From assembly GCA_015075365.1 (NCBI GenBank), contig JABTUN010000001.1, forward strand, positions 1,984,001 to 2,048,000: DNA of 64,000 nt. Direction: 5' to 3'. Below, piece by piece: positions 34,601 through 42,659 of this stretch (its first letter is position 1; every line of letters starts with the position of its first letter). Under the pieces are notes generated by a model. The model did no database searches and was not told where the DNA came from. It saw nothing but the letters and a program-made list of their open reading frames with translations. A program made the translations under genes and the position numbers. The stretch is from Verrucomicrobiaceae bacterium. GTDB taxonomy: Bacteria > Verrucomicrobiota > Verrucomicrobiia > Verrucomicrobiales > Verrucomicrobiaceae.

Positions 34601-37600
34601 GGAGCGGCGCGTGTACGAGCAGGTGGTGAAGGTGCGCCCGTGGGATGCGCGGGCGCAGTTGCGCCTGGCCCTGAAATTTTTGAGGTTTGCGGATACGGAG
34701 GCGGCGGAGCGGCACCTGCTGCGCATTCTCGACACGCCGGTGAAAGGCGGCTCGATCACCCGCGGCGGCGCGCGCGCGCCGCTGCCGCTCTCCGATGTGC
34801 GGAAGCCGCACTCCAAGACACCCACGAGCGACATCACGCCGCTGCTCGACTTCGCGCCGGGCCTGGAGCGGCCGGAGCTGGACAAGCTGCGCGCGTTTCT
34901 CGGCCTGCCACGCCCTGAGTTCAGCGAGGTGCCGGAGGACGCGGCGCTGGTGCGGCTGCGCGCGGTGGAGGAGCTGTCCAAAGTGCGCGCGCGGCGCGGC
35001 GGGGCGGCGCTGGAGGCCTGGCGGCGGCAGTGGAGCGGCGCCGGTGTGAACGAGATCGAGCGGCTGTGGGCGCTTTATTACTCCGGCGTGGGGGAATCTT
35101 TCCGCAAGCACCTGCGCGCGCTGGTGGAGCCGGAGGCGGACACGCTGGAGGGGCAGTTCACGCTGCTGTGGCTCACGCTGCGCAGCCATGGCATGCAGGA
35201 CGCGCTGGCCTGGGCCGTGCCGCCGGGGCCGCTGGCACCGGAGAAGCTGGCCGCGCGTGAGCGCCTGCTGCATGCCTGCGTGGCGATGCTGGTGGACGCG
35301 GAGGGCTTCCGCTTCCAGACGACGGAGCTGTCCCTGCTGGGGGCCTCGCGCGCTCTGCGCAACACCGCGCTGCTGGACGTGACGGACAAGCTCAAGGACA
35401 AGCAGCGCTACGCGGAGGCGCTGGCGCTGGGCGAGGGCCTGCCGCGCCACGCGCGCGGCCTGGCCACGGATTACTCGCTGTTCCTGGCGCGCATCGCGGA
35501 AAGCGCGGAGGACTGGAAGCTGGCGCGCCATTACCTGGGGCAGGCGGTGAAGGGGCCGGTCGCCGCGGGAGGCTACCGCGGCACCTACGACCCGTTTTTG
35601 CTCAGCGTGACCTACCTCAGCCGCGTGGCCCCCTCCGCGCAGGAGCGGGAGGAGCTGCTGCGCGGCACCTGGCGCCGCCTCCAGCGTGCACCGGGCGGTG
35701 ATCTGACGGCGATCCGCCGCGCGGCGGTGACAGGCCTGGCCGGGGCGGAGAAGCCGGCAGCGGAGAAGCTGGAGCGCTTCCTGTCCGGAGACTTCACCAG
35801 CACGCGGCAGGTCAGTGACAGCCGTGGCAGCCTGATCCCCCAGGGCTCCTCCCGCTATGAGGAGGCACAGCACCTGCGCAGCGTGTGGGAGGAGACACGG
35901 GAAATCCAGGCCTTGCTGCGGCAGCAGGGCCTGGGCGGTGTCGTGCAGGCGGCGAACGAGCGCCTCGACCGCCGCTGGGGCACCACGATGCTCTCCCCGC
36001 GCTCCGACAGCGAATTTGGCGAATGGCGCATCAACGAGCTGCTCTCCCGCCTGCGCGCAGCGGATCACCCCACGCGCCTGCGCCTCATCCGCGAGCACCT
36101 CGCCAGCGTGGATCTGCGCACGGAGCATAGCGTCGATACGATCGGCAACCTGGGCAGCCGCCTGGAGACCGCCGGCATGACGCGCGAGGCTGTCAGCCTT
36201 TACCGCGTGCTGCCGCCGCGCGCGCCATCCAATCCCGATTACGCGCAGTGGCTGCTGCGCGCCTGCGAAAACTCGTGGGACATCGAGCCGGGCTGCTCCT
36301 TCGCCCTGCAAATCCTCACCGCCGAGGCACCGCTCAAGCCGCCGGCCGTGGGGGATGAGTTTCTGCGTGACAAGCACGCCATGTTCCTCGCGCGCAACTT
36401 TGACCTCGATGAGCTGCGCGCGCGTGGCTTTCGTGAAAAGATCTCCGAGACCCTGCCCGGCCGCACGCCACACGAGGCCGCTTACCTGCGGGAGTTCGGC
36501 CTGCTACAGGAGCGCATGGGCAACGACCAGGCCGCGCTGCTCGCCTGGGAGCATTTGAAGGCTGTCTTTGCCCACAATGACCAGTCCGGCGGGGAGCTCG
36601 ACGCGGAGGGGCATCTGCACCGTGGCAAGCTGCTGCAAAAGCTGGCCCGTCCGCAGGAGGCGCTCGCGGCGCTGAAGGAAATCCCCGTGAACGATCCGCC
36701 GGGCACCTTCGTCGTCGAGGCGCTGGAATTGCGTGCCCGGCTGGCCGCCGCGCTCGACAACTGGAATGAGATTCGCGACCTGAAGGTGCTGGCGGTGGAA
36801 AAGAAGCTGCTGCCGGTCGTCGTGGCCGTGGCGCGCGTGCTGGCGGAGCATGACAAGGTCATCGAGGCGCTGAATTTCCTCACCCAGGCGGAGCGCACGC
36901 TGCGGGACGACCACCAGCGCTTTGTGCTGCGGCTGGAGCAGATGCAACTGCTCGCGCGCGACACGGCCTGGACGCCGGAGCGCGACCGCGCCCGTGTCGC
37001 CGCGCTGTTTCGCAGCCCCACACGGGACAAGGACGCCCTTGCCGCCCTGCTCGACTGGTTGAAGCAGCAGGCGCGGACGCCCGCCGCCGCCGGATGGCAG
37101 CGGGTGCTGCGCACGGAGGCCCTGGCCGGCGGGGACCGCTGCGCGGCGGCCCTGGCACTGTGCGCCTTTGCCAGCAGCCTGCCGGACACCGCCCTGGCGG
37201 ATCTTTTGCAGGCGTGGGCAGGCGCGGGGCAGGACGACCGCCTGTGCATCGAGCTGGCCGCGCAGCGCCTGCTGGACCAGGCACGGCCCGCCTGGGCGCG
37301 CGAGGCCTGCCAGGCCGTGGCGGCGATCCCGACGCTGCGCGAGCAGGGGCGCAAGCTGCCGTTGGCCGTGCGCGTGGCCCACGCGCTGAACGACGAGGCG
37401 GAAATCCGCGAGCTTTTCAACGAAACGTTGCGCATGCCCTTCCCCGGCGGCGTGCAGACGGCGGAATGGGCACGTGCCTTCGAGGACACCGGCCACACCG
37501 GGCTGGCGCGCGAGCTTTTCGACGCCGCGCTGCGCCAGCTCGACAACACCGAGGGCCTCCAGCCTGAACTGTATGCGGCCTGGACGCGTTTCCTGATCCG

Positions 37601-37817
37601 CCAGCGCGACTTCGACGCCGCGGAGACCTTCCTCATGCGCATGAACTGGACGATGCCGGTGGAGGCGCCCAAACTCGTGTTTGAACTTCACGAGGCATGG
37701 GGGAAACTGGACGGCATCGAGTCCGAGCTGCCGAAATTCCACCTTCCAACCGGGGTGGTGAAGGAAATCCTCTTCCTGGTGAGGCAGCGCGCCGAGAAAT
37801 CCGCCCCCCGACCATGA
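31656..37817 (+). CDS. Giant exported TPR-repeat protein (2053 aa)
   Basis: One of the largest genes of the window. The start at 31656 gives a clean signal peptide (MRPPASIFLSLTLACVLGAGLSAQ). The rest is an almost unbroken helical solenoid rich in Ala, Leu, Glu and Arg; TPR-like blocks are visible throughout, such as ALYDEVLKREGANVFALRSRADVAV. Low-complexity linkers occur near the middle. There is no membrane anchor or catalytic motif that I recognise. The gene overlaps the next by four bases (ATGA), indicating translational coupling with a lipoprotein. A scaffold spanning part of the periplasm or cell surface is likely; partners are unknown. Confidence 0.85.
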   Translation: MRPPASIFLSLTLACVLGAGLSAQDAPKVWSERETRLANEYLALLVQQPEYGRVVDLLWTLYEKHDSTGLLVENVSQQAAAQRHPSVMLVHGHLLRRAGDVKAAAALYDEVLKREGANVFALRSRADVAVELKQPDTAMALLKRLAEAQKETAAPVWLEIGNLALGSGNNAEAATAWETAARLQPADFTLARQVAQLLLQAGFPERAAAFFSKLADQKDPQRKLDALYDLARIYEHADQFPKADKALRDGLALLHFRDGRYLDFFRRRVRLHERFGALDELKKELEAAAKADPPSEQAVIDAARFFEITVELDEHVKWLRAIVKAVPQVDDYRWQLVRALLDHEGAAEAAKLLDERLKNDGSDLPALVLLRCEADLRGADTEGAVKRLTRLLEAQNSIEVEKQVLMFAQTRALDAVIERILRARVVRDPQKAEAVFELAAFYRAHRDVVAEDRLLRAFTTSAGTEEERQKRLADASAFLAGSNNLDSAIILAREAVGKPGAGRAAWLHLADLLAEQGDHDEAAEWLEKAWAASTTDEERIDADERLFSILMGGKEARTKDQGVAVEFKLPDAFTGAGFGQNKPDEPGRQPLPEAVARHAEALLARAAQSSTDADRVRALWWALKTDRVDDAYAMLQALQFDTAGRARALSPVVETLKLDLAVADENLALQERQLRRLMEMDPAGRVRHTLRLSELLLETERRASAEVAGSGWRTLAATPVPGTQAARLLEQAFREQPESEQLLSALTQVYLLQRRVEEVLALWTQAVKRAEGTTATLLMERHADLLLRLHRLEEHVQVQARLMERETDVKRRRETLRRCVDRLTFSDANGGELAPSVLRDRLQMVERALRELVQRHPFDGFYHEALAQVYERQGDHAKAFASMKQAYYTAPETPFSLDQLREAAMKTGDLKSAIYFQKQIAAGAPPAELAVESRRLVELLEQTFQIDEADRVRRRLESRFAQDVTALDELAKYYQASGQDEAERRVYEQVVKVRPWDARAQLRLALKFLRFADTEAAERHLLRILDTPVKGGSITRGGARAPLPLSDVRKPHSKTPTSDITPLLDFAPGLERPELDKLRAFLGLPRPEFSEVPEDAALVRLRAVEELSKVRARRGGAALEAWRRQWSGAGVNEIERLWALYYSGVGESFRKHLRALVEPEADTLEGQFTLLWLTLRSHGMQDALAWAVPPGPLAPEKLAARERLLHACVAMLVDAEGFRFQTTELSLLGASRALRNTALLDVTDKLKDKQRYAEALALGEGLPRHARGLATDYSLFLARIAESAEDWKLARHYLGQAVKGPVAAGGYRGTYDPFLLSVTYLSRVAPSAQEREELLRGTWRRLQRAPGGDLTAIRRAAVTGLAGAEKPAAEKLERFLSGDFTSTRQVSDSRGSLIPQGSSRYEEAQHLRSVWEETREIQALLRQQGLGGVVQAANERLDRRWGTTMLSPRSDSEFGEWRINELLSRLRAADHPTRLRLIREHLASVDLRTEHSVDTIGNLGSRLETAGMTREAVSLYRVLPPRAPSNPDYAQWLLRACENSWDIEPGCSFALQILTAEAPLKPPAVGDEFLRDKHAMFLARNFDLDELRARGFREKISETLPGRTPHEAAYLREFGLLQERMGNDQAALLAWEHLKAVFAHNDQSGGELDAEGHLHRGKLLQKLARPQEALAALKEIPVNDPPGTFVVEALELRARLAAALDNWNEIRDLKVLAVEKKLLPVVVAVARVLAEHDKVIEALNFLTQAERTLRDDHQRFVLRLEQMQLLARDTAWTPERDRARVAALFRSPTRDKDALAALLDWLKQQARTPAAAGWQRVLRTEALAGGDRCAAALALCAFASSLPDTALADLLQAWAGAGQDDRLCIELAAQRLLDQARPAWAREACQAVAAIPTLREQGRKLPLAVRVAHALNDEAEIRELFNETLRMPFPGGVQTAEWARAFEDTGHTGLARELFDAALRQLDNTEGLQPELYAAWTRFLIRQRDFDAAETFLMRMNWTMPVEAPKLVFELHEAWGKLDGIESELPKFHLPTGVVKEILFLVRQRAEKSAPRP

Positions 37818-38386
37818 ACCGCCTGCTCCACATCGCCCTCTGCCTCGCGCTGTGCTCCTGCGTGGGCGGGATGAAGAAAAAGAAGTCCACCCCTGCCTCG
37901 GAGCAGACGCTGGGCCAGCGCCTGAACCGGCCGGACACGAACCGCCGCAGCCACTTTGAGAAACAGCTCTCCAGATCTGCGGACGGCCGCGGTTCCGCCG
38001 GGGCGCGGTTTCAAAAGCAGGCCTTCCAGGCGTCGAATTTCAGCGGAACGAGCAAGGCCGGCGGCATCGACGGCCAGTTCAAGACAAAGCAAAGCATGTG
38101 GAGCCGCATGAAGTTCTGGGGCCGCGACAGCTCCTTCGCCGGCGCGGACAAGGCCAGCGCCGCCGCCGCCAAGACCTTTGACACCGGGGACGCCTTCAAC
38201 ACCGCCCCCGCCCGGGAGGGTGCGATGAAATTCTCCGGCACCGATGATGTGTTCGGCACGGACAACGCCCTCTCCCGCTCCGACCGCATCGGCCGCACGC
38301 CAAAGATCATCGACACCATCGACACCACCTCCACCAGCGGCAAATACACCGAGGACGAGGTGAAAAGCATTCTCAACCGCAATTGA
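37814..38386 (+). CDS. Small lipoprotein coupled to the giant TPR protein
   Basis: A 190-residue protein whose ATG overlaps the stop codon of the upstream gene. The N-terminus MNRLLHIALCLALCSC is a lipoprotein signal with LCSC as lipobox and Cys16 as lipidated residue. The mature chain is polar, rich in Gly, Ala, Ser and Lys, and looks largely disordered; a short conserved-looking helix closes it (TEDEVKSILNRN). I do not recognise the family. The coupling suggests that it anchors or partners the large TPR protein at a membrane. Downstream there is an inverted repeat before the next gene. Confidence 0.75.
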   Translation: MNRLLHIALCLALCSCVGGMKKKKSTPASEQTLGQRLNRPDTNRRSHFEKQLSRSADGRGSAGARFQKQAFQASNFSGTSKAGGIDGQFKTKQSMWSRMKFWGRDSSFAGADKASAAAAKTFDTGDAFNTAPAREGAMKFSGTDDVFGTDNALSRSDRIGRTPKIIDTIDTTSTSGKYTEDEVKSILNRN

Positions 38387-38430
38387 GAGCGGGGTGCTGA
38401 TGAATGTGCCGTCCTGTTTTGGCGGACGAT

Positions 38431-38512
38431 GTTTCACGTTCCAAGTTTCAAGTTTGAGCGCGTGGTGGCGTTGGTTTTGGTGTCTGGAAACCTGAAACTT
38501 GGAACATGAAAC
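38431..38512. repeat. Inverted repeat with 7-base units, overlapping the next start codon
   Basis: Left arm 38431-38455 is built of GTTTCAC, GTTCCAA, GTTTCAA and GTTT. The right arm 38488-38512 gives GTTTCAT, GTTCCAA, GTTTCAG and GTTT on the other strand, with two mismatches over 25 bases and a 32-base loop. The right arm includes the ATG of the CocE-type gene at 38506. In RNA the start codon would be within the stem. No Shine-Dalgarno sequence is visible upstream of it. Confidence 0.88.
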
Positions 38513-40137
38513 GCCTTCTTCTCTCCTTCGCCTTTGTCCCAGTCTGTCTTGCGCAGGATTTGCCGAAACTCGATCTCGGTGGCGTGCGCGAGCAGCATGT
38601 CATGATCCCGATGCGCGATGGGGTACGGCTTTCGGCATATCTGTATCTGCCGGAAGGGGAAGGGAAGTGGCCGGTGGTGTTTGAGCAGCGCTACGCGGAT
38701 ATCAGCGGTGCGGGGACGCGCAAAAATGCGGCGGAACTCGCGAAGCGCGGCTTTGCGGTGGCGATGGTGAACTTCCGTGGCTCGCAGAAGAGCGAGGGGC
38801 AGTATGTCGGCTATCGCGCGCTGGCCTGGGGCGAGAAGAAGGACGGCTACGACACCTGCGAGTGGCTCGCGACTCAACCGTGGAGCACGGGCAAGGTGGG
38901 CACCTTCGGTAGCTCGCAGGGCGGCTTCGCGCAGAACTTCCTCGCGGTGACGCGGCCGCCGCATCTCGTGTGCCAGTACATGGTCGATACCGGTTTGAGC
39001 CTGTTTCAGGAAGGTTACCGCATCGGCGGTGTGACGCGTCCGGGGCGCTTCGCGGACTTTGGCAAAAATTGCCGCGTGCCGGCGGACAACGACGCGCTCC
39101 TGCGCGAGTGGGATGCGCATCCGCACTACGACGACTACTGGCGCGCGGAGGATTGCTCGCTGCATTTCGATGAGATGAACGTGCCGTGCTTCACCATCGG
39201 GAGCTGGTATGACTTCATGGTGCAGGGCAGCGTGATGAGCTACATGGGCCGCAAGAAGAACGCGCCGCAGCAGCTCCTGCTCGGCCCGTGGCTGCACGGG
39301 CGGCTGAACAAGGGCAGCAAAGTGGCGGAGATGCAGTATCCGGAAAATGCGACGTGGCCGGAGGTCGAGCACATGGTGCGGTGGTTCGATCACTGGCTCA
39401 AAGGCATCGACAACGGCGTCGAAAAGGAGCCCGCGGTGCGCTACTACGTCATGGGTGCCGTCGGCGAGGCCAACGCGCCGGGCAATGTGTGGCGCGAGGC
39501 CGCGGACTGGCCGCCAGCAGCGACGGAGACGAGTTTTTACCTGCATGACGGCGGCGCGTTGAAATCGGAAGCGCCTTCAGCTGCTGCCAGCGGCACGAGT
39601 TACGACTGCGATCCGCTGAAGCCGATGGAGATGCCCGGACGCGCGTTTCTCGGCGCGAAAGACGCGCAGGCTTTTGAAGCTCAAAAAGATGTGCGCGTGT
39701 GGACGACGGAGGTTTTGGAGCAGCCGCTCGAAATCACCGGGCAGGTGTTTGCGGAGCTGTGGGTGAAATCGACGGAGAAGGACACGGACTTCATCGTACG
39801 CATCTCCGACGTGTATCCGGACGGCCGCAGCATGCTGCTGATGGATTACCCGCTGCGCGCGCGGTATCGCGAAGGCTTCGATCACGAGGCGTTTCTTGTT
39901 CCCGGGCAGTCGGCGAAGCTGAAATGGCATCTTGGCTGGACGAGCCTCATTTTGAACAAAGGCCATCGACTCCGTGTGACGATCAGCAGCACCGGTGCGC
40001 CGCTCTATGAGCCGAACAACCAGACCGGCGGCCCGCAGACGATCGACTGGCTCAAGGATGCCGTGAAGGCCACGCACACCGTGCTGCATGAAAAAGAGCA
40101 CGCTTCCCGCGTGCTCTTTCCCGTGATGAAAAACTAA
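38506..40137 (+). CDS. CocE/NonD family serine hydrolase, exported
   Basis: A 543-residue alpha/beta hydrolase of the X-Pro dipeptidyl-peptidase (S15)/CocE family. The N-terminus MKRLLLSFAFVPVCLAQ is a signal peptide, so it acts outside the cytoplasm. The nucleophile elbow is GTFGSSQGG, and the C-terminal galactose-binding-like domain (from about residue 390) contains RISDVYPDGRS and HRLRVTISS typical for the family. Substrates are peptides with penultimate proline, acyl esters or beta-lactam side chains; sequence alone does not decide. The start codon is part of an inverted-repeat stem, and the last codons encode a hairpin that serves the convergent rplS. Confidence 0.9.
   Translation: MKRLLLSFAFVPVCLAQDLPKLDLGGVREQHVMIPMRDGVRLSAYLYLPEGEGKWPVVFEQRYADISGAGTRKNAAELAKRGFAVAMVNFRGSQKSEGQYVGYRALAWGEKKDGYDTCEWLATQPWSTGKVGTFGSSQGGFAQNFLAVTRPPHLVCQYMVDTGLSLFQEGYRIGGVTRPGRFADFGKNCRVPADNDALLREWDAHPHYDDYWRAEDCSLHFDEMNVPCFTIGSWYDFMVQGSVMSYMGRKKNAPQQLLLGPWLHGRLNKGSKVAEMQYPENATWPEVEHMVRWFDHWLKGIDNGVEKEPAVRYYVMGAVGEANAPGNVWREAADWPPAATETSFYLHDGGALKSEAPSAAASGTSYDCDPLKPMEMPGRAFLGAKDAQAFEAQKDVRVWTTEVLEQPLEITGQVFAELWVKSTEKDTDFIVRISDVYPDGRSMLLMDYPLRARYREGFDHEAFLVPGQSAKLKWHLGWTSLILNKGHRLRVTISSTGAPLYEPNNQTGGPQTIDWLKDAVKATHTVLHEKEHASRVLFPVMKN
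40091..40119 (-). terminator. rplS terminator embedded in the 3' coding end of the CocE gene
   Basis: AAAGAGCACGC at 40093-40103 pairs perfectly with GCGTGCTCTTT at 40109-40119 across a five-base loop. On the minus strand the stem ends in a run of five T residues, as expected for an intrinsic terminator of rplS, whose stop codon is 33 bases upstream. The same bases encode the C-terminal residues KEHASRVL of the hydrolase. On the plus strand there is no long T-run. Confidence 0.78.
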
Positions 40138-40151
40138 CTGGATGGACGGTT

Positions 40152-40520
40152 TTAGGCCGTCTCGGTCTGCTGCTGGCTCACATCCTTCACGGACATGGCT
40201 TCCTTGCCCTGGCGCTTGCGGAGGTAGTGCAGGCGGGCGCGGCGGACGCGGCCGGGCTTGGTGATCTCGATCTTGGCCACTTTCGGGCTGTGCAGGGGGA
40301 AAACACGCTCCACACCCTCGCCGTAGCTGATCTTGCGGACAGTGAAAGCCTCGTTGATGCCGAAGCCTTTGCGGGCGATGACGATGCCGGCGAAGATCTG
40401 GATACGCTCCTTGTCACCTTCGATGACTCGGGTGTGCACCTTGACGGTGTCTCCCACGCGGAATTCGGCGACTTCCTTCTTCAACTGCTCTTGATTGATC
40501 TTCTCGATGATTTTGCTCAT
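40152..40520 (-). CDS. rplS: 50S ribosomal protein L19 (bL19)
   Basis: A 122-residue ribosomal protein at the interface of the two subunits. It starts MSKIIEKINQEQ and carries the diagnostic FRVGDTVKVHTRVIEGDKER and RKGFGINEAFTVRK segments, then GVERVFPLHSPKVAKIE and a basic RVRRARLHYLRKRQGKEA tail. The alanine-rich extension after that is short. Usual neighbours (rpsP, rimM, trmD) are absent, so it is transcribed alone here. Its terminator lies in the convergent CocE coding end. GGAGCC precedes the start at seven bases or so on the minus strand. Confidence 0.97.
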   Translation of the reverse strand: MSKIIEKINQEQLKKEVAEFRVGDTVKVHTRVIEGDKERIQIFAGIVIARKGFGINEAFTVRKISYGEGVERVFPLHSPKVAKIEITKPGRVRRARLHYLRKRQGKEAMSVKDVSQQQTETA

Positions 40521-40691
40521 GGCGGGCTCCTAAAGGGGTAAAAACGGGGTTTGTGCCTCGCGGCGCGGACGGGTTTTCAGTCAGGTCCGGGGGGCGAGGG
40601 GCGCGGAAGATGGGCAGTGAGGGAGTTTTGGCAACTTGTTTCTGCCCGGCGCTGGATTCCAGCCCGCACCGTGACTATCCTGGCCTTCCCG

Positions 40692-41528
40692 ATGCATCCC
40701 AGCACCCTTGCCCTCATCCGTGCCGCCATCGCCGAAGACGTCGGTCCCGGCGATGTGACCTCCGAATACTTCATTCCGGCAGAATCACGATCCCGGGCGG
40801 AAATCGTGGCCCGGGAGCCCGGAGTAGTGGCCGGGATGGAGGTGGCGGAGGCCGTTTTTCGTGAAATCGACCCCGAAATCGAGGTGCGGGTGCTATTGGG
40901 CGACGGCCAGCCCTTTGAGCCGAAAAGCGTGCTGCTGGAGGCCCGCGGGCGCACGCGCGCCCTGCTGACCGCCGAGCGCACGGTGCTGAATTTCCTCCAG
41001 CGTCTCAGCGGTGTCGCCACCCAGACGCGGCGCTATGTCGAGGCCGTGAAGCCGCACCCGGTGCAGGTCTGGGACACGCGCAAAACGACGCCGGGCTGGC
41101 GTTTGCTGGAAAAGGCGGCCGTGAAATGCGGTGGCGGCACGAACCACCGCATGGGGCTCTACGACCACGCGATGGTCAAAGACAACCACCACGCGGCGAA
41201 TCCCAGCCTGGAGGCACTCCAGACGAACATCCGCCGCCTGCGTGCCGAGCGTCCTGGCACGCGCGTGCAGCTCGAAGCGGCTTCGCTGGACCAGGTGCGC
41301 GCTTTTCTGACGCTGGAAGGCGTGGACATGCTTCTCCTGGACAACATGAGCGTCTCCCAGCTCCGCGAGGCCGTCCAGCTCGTGAATGGCAGGCTGTGGC
41401 TCGAGGCCAGCGGCGGGATCACGCTCGACACCATCCATGAATATGCCTCCACTGGCGTGAACGCCATCTCCGTGGGCGCTCTGACCCACTCGGCCCGCGC
41501 GCTGGACCTGGCGCTGGACATTTACTGA
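40692..41528 (+). CDS. nadC: Nicotinate-nucleotide pyrophosphorylase (carboxylating)
   Basis: A 278-residue quinolinate phosphoribosyltransferase, which turns quinolinate and PRPP into nicotinate mononucleotide in de novo NAD synthesis. Family segments are EDVGPGDVTSEYF at the start, ERTVLNFLQRLSGVAT, WDTRKTTPGWR, KCGGGTNHRMGLYDHAMVKDNH and the C-terminal EASGGI. The start at 40692 (MHPSTLALI) matches the family, whereas the open frame reaches 40551. No nadA or nadB is near. It converges on the Hsp20 gene, with a bidirectional-looking hairpin in between. Confidence 0.96.
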   Translation: MHPSTLALIRAAIAEDVGPGDVTSEYFIPAESRSRAEIVAREPGVVAGMEVAEAVFREIDPEIEVRVLLGDGQPFEPKSVLLEARGRTRALLTAERTVLNFLQRLSGVATQTRRYVEAVKPHPVQVWDTRKTTPGWRLLEKAAVKCGGGTNHRMGLYDHAMVKDNHHAANPSLEALQTNIRRLRAERPGTRVQLEAASLDQVRAFLTLEGVDMLLLDNMSVSQLREAVQLVNGRLWLEASGGITLDTIHEYASTGVNAISVGALTHSARALDLALDIY

Positions 41529-41563
41529 AAAAAGCCGCGACCGGCGCAGGGCCAGTCGCGGCT
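41528..41563 (-). terminator. Intrinsic terminator of the Hsp20 pair
   Basis: AGCCGCGAC (41533-41541) pairs with GTCGCGGCT (41555-41563). On the minus strand the stem is followed by six T residues, which lie directly against the nadC stop codon. It is thus positioned 19 bases after the Hsp20 stop. On the plus strand no T-run follows, so it is mainly a minus-strand signal. Confidence 0.85.
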
Positions 41564-41581
41564 GGGTTGGGGGACCAGGGC

Positions 41582-41965
41582 TTAGTTCACCGTGATCTGG
41601 CGGGGCTTCGCAGCCTCCTTGATCGGGAGCGTGATGGTGAGCACGCCGTCTTCGAGCTTCGCGGTCATCTTGTCCTCGTCCACCGGCGTGTTGAGGCGCA
41701 GACGGAGCAGGTAGTTGAGCGGGGAGAGCTCGCGGTGAAGGGTCTTCATGCCCTCGGGCACATTGGAGGCGCGCTCGCCGCGGACAGTCAGGATGTTGTC
41801 ATCGAGGTCGAGTTTGACGCCGCTTTTGGGCACGCCAGGCAGTTCGACGCGCACTTCGTAGGCGTCGGCGCTGCCATTGACGTTGTAGAGCGGTTTGCGG
41901 AGGGATTCGGTGACGCCGGAAGGGGCGGCCGGAGCGCAGGTGGAGGGGGTGCAGGTGGCGTTCAT
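41582..41965 (-). CDS. Hsp20/alpha-crystallin family small heat shock protein (second of pair)
   Basis: A 127-residue ATP-independent holdase chaperone. After a short Cys/Thr/Pro-rich start come the alpha-crystallin strands: YEVRVELPGVPKSGVKLDLDDNILTVRGER, then LRLNTPVDEDKMTAKLEDGVLTITLP, where the A-x-L-x-D-G-V-L motif is characteristic. The I-x-V-type tail is ITVN. It follows another Hsp20 gene by 35 bases on the same strand, so the two are co-transcribed. The N-terminal arm is short compared with the sister gene, which may change substrate or oligomer size. Confidence 0.93.
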   Translation of the reverse strand: MNATCTPSTCAPAAPSGVTESLRKPLYNVNGSADAYEVRVELPGVPKSGVKLDLDDNILTVRGERASNVPEGMKTLHRELSPLNYLLRLRLNTPVDEDKMTAKLEDGVLTITLPIKEAAKPRQITVN

Positions 41966-42000
41966 GATGTTGGAGAGGTTAGAAGTCAGGCGTGAGAGGT

Positions 42001-42438
42001 TTAGTTCAGCTCGATGGTGCGGGGTTTCTTATGCTCGGCCTTGGGGAGCATGAGGTTGAGGATGCCGTCCTCGAGCTTGGCGGCGATGGCTTCGGTGTTG
42101 ACGCCATCGGGCACGGAGACGGAGCGGCTGAGCGTGTAGCTGCTTTCGCTGTCGCCGTTCTTCTCGCGCTTCTCAGCGGTGACGGTGAGCATGCCGTTGT
42201 TCAGCTCGACCTTGATGTCCTCCTTCTTCACGCCGGGCACTTCGAAGCGGGCGTGGTAGGCGTCCTTGTCCTCATGGACATCGACGGCCAGCTTGTCGGT
42301 GGTGACGCCGGGGAAGACCTCGCCGAGCTGGTTGAAGAACTGGCCCAGCGCGGGCAGGCCGGCAAAGGGATGGCGGAACCACTCGTCGAAGTCGGAGACA
42401 CGGGCGAGGGCGGAGGGGGCGGATCGGATGAGTTTCAT
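42001..42438 (-). CDS. Hsp20/alpha-crystallin family small heat shock protein (first of pair)
   Basis: A 145-residue small heat shock protein. The start at 42438 (MKLIRSAPSAL) is typical of bacterial Hsp20 class A; the frame upstream (to 42504) has no homology. The crystallin domain spans about 45-135 with YHARFEVPGVKKEDIKVELNNGMLTVTAEK and the AAKLEDGILNLMLPK motif; the tail ends RTIELN. It leads a two-gene unit. Upstream, a perfect ten-base inverted repeat separates it from terC. No CIRCE-type sequence was seen. Confidence 0.94.
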   Translation of the reverse strand: MKLIRSAPSALARVSDFDEWFRHPFAGLPALGQFFNQLGEVFPGVTTDKLAVDVHEDKDAYHARFEVPGVKKEDIKVELNNGMLTVTAEKREKNGDSESSYTLSRSVSVPDGVNTEAIAAKLEDGILNLMLPKAEHKKPRTIELN

Positions 42439-42526
42439 GGCTTGGATGGGGTTGGTTGAGTGTTGGGGATGTGGATTTATGCGTTCCGTCCCACACCACT
42501 GCATCAGCCGTGCCAGACTGCACCCG

Positions 42527-42567
42527 ATGGCGCTGGACGCCTTGATTTACCAAGCCCCCAGCGCCAT
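42527..42567. repeat. Perfect ten-base inverted repeat between terC and the Hsp20 pair
   Basis: ATGGCGCTGG at 42527-42536 pairs with CCAGCGCCAT at 42558-42567; in the interior, CTTG and CAAG pair again. It is 89 bases upstream of the first Hsp20 start and 93 bases after the terC stop, both on the minus strand. No T-run follows, so it is unlikely to be a standard intrinsic terminator. It may be a protein-binding dyad or RNA hairpin. Confidence 0.6.
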
Positions 42568-42659
42568 GCAGCACCTTTCCAGGCCATGCTGGAACGGGGT
42601 GCCGTTGTGTCAAAAACGACCCAATTCGGCACACCAGCGTGCCATTTTTGCCAAACCGG

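Noticed and set aside
31626..36473. Minus-strand frames of about 700 and 670 codons opposite the giant TPR gene
   Set aside because: Gln/Arg/Leu-rich antisense translations typical of GC-rich solenoid genes; no start region or domain.
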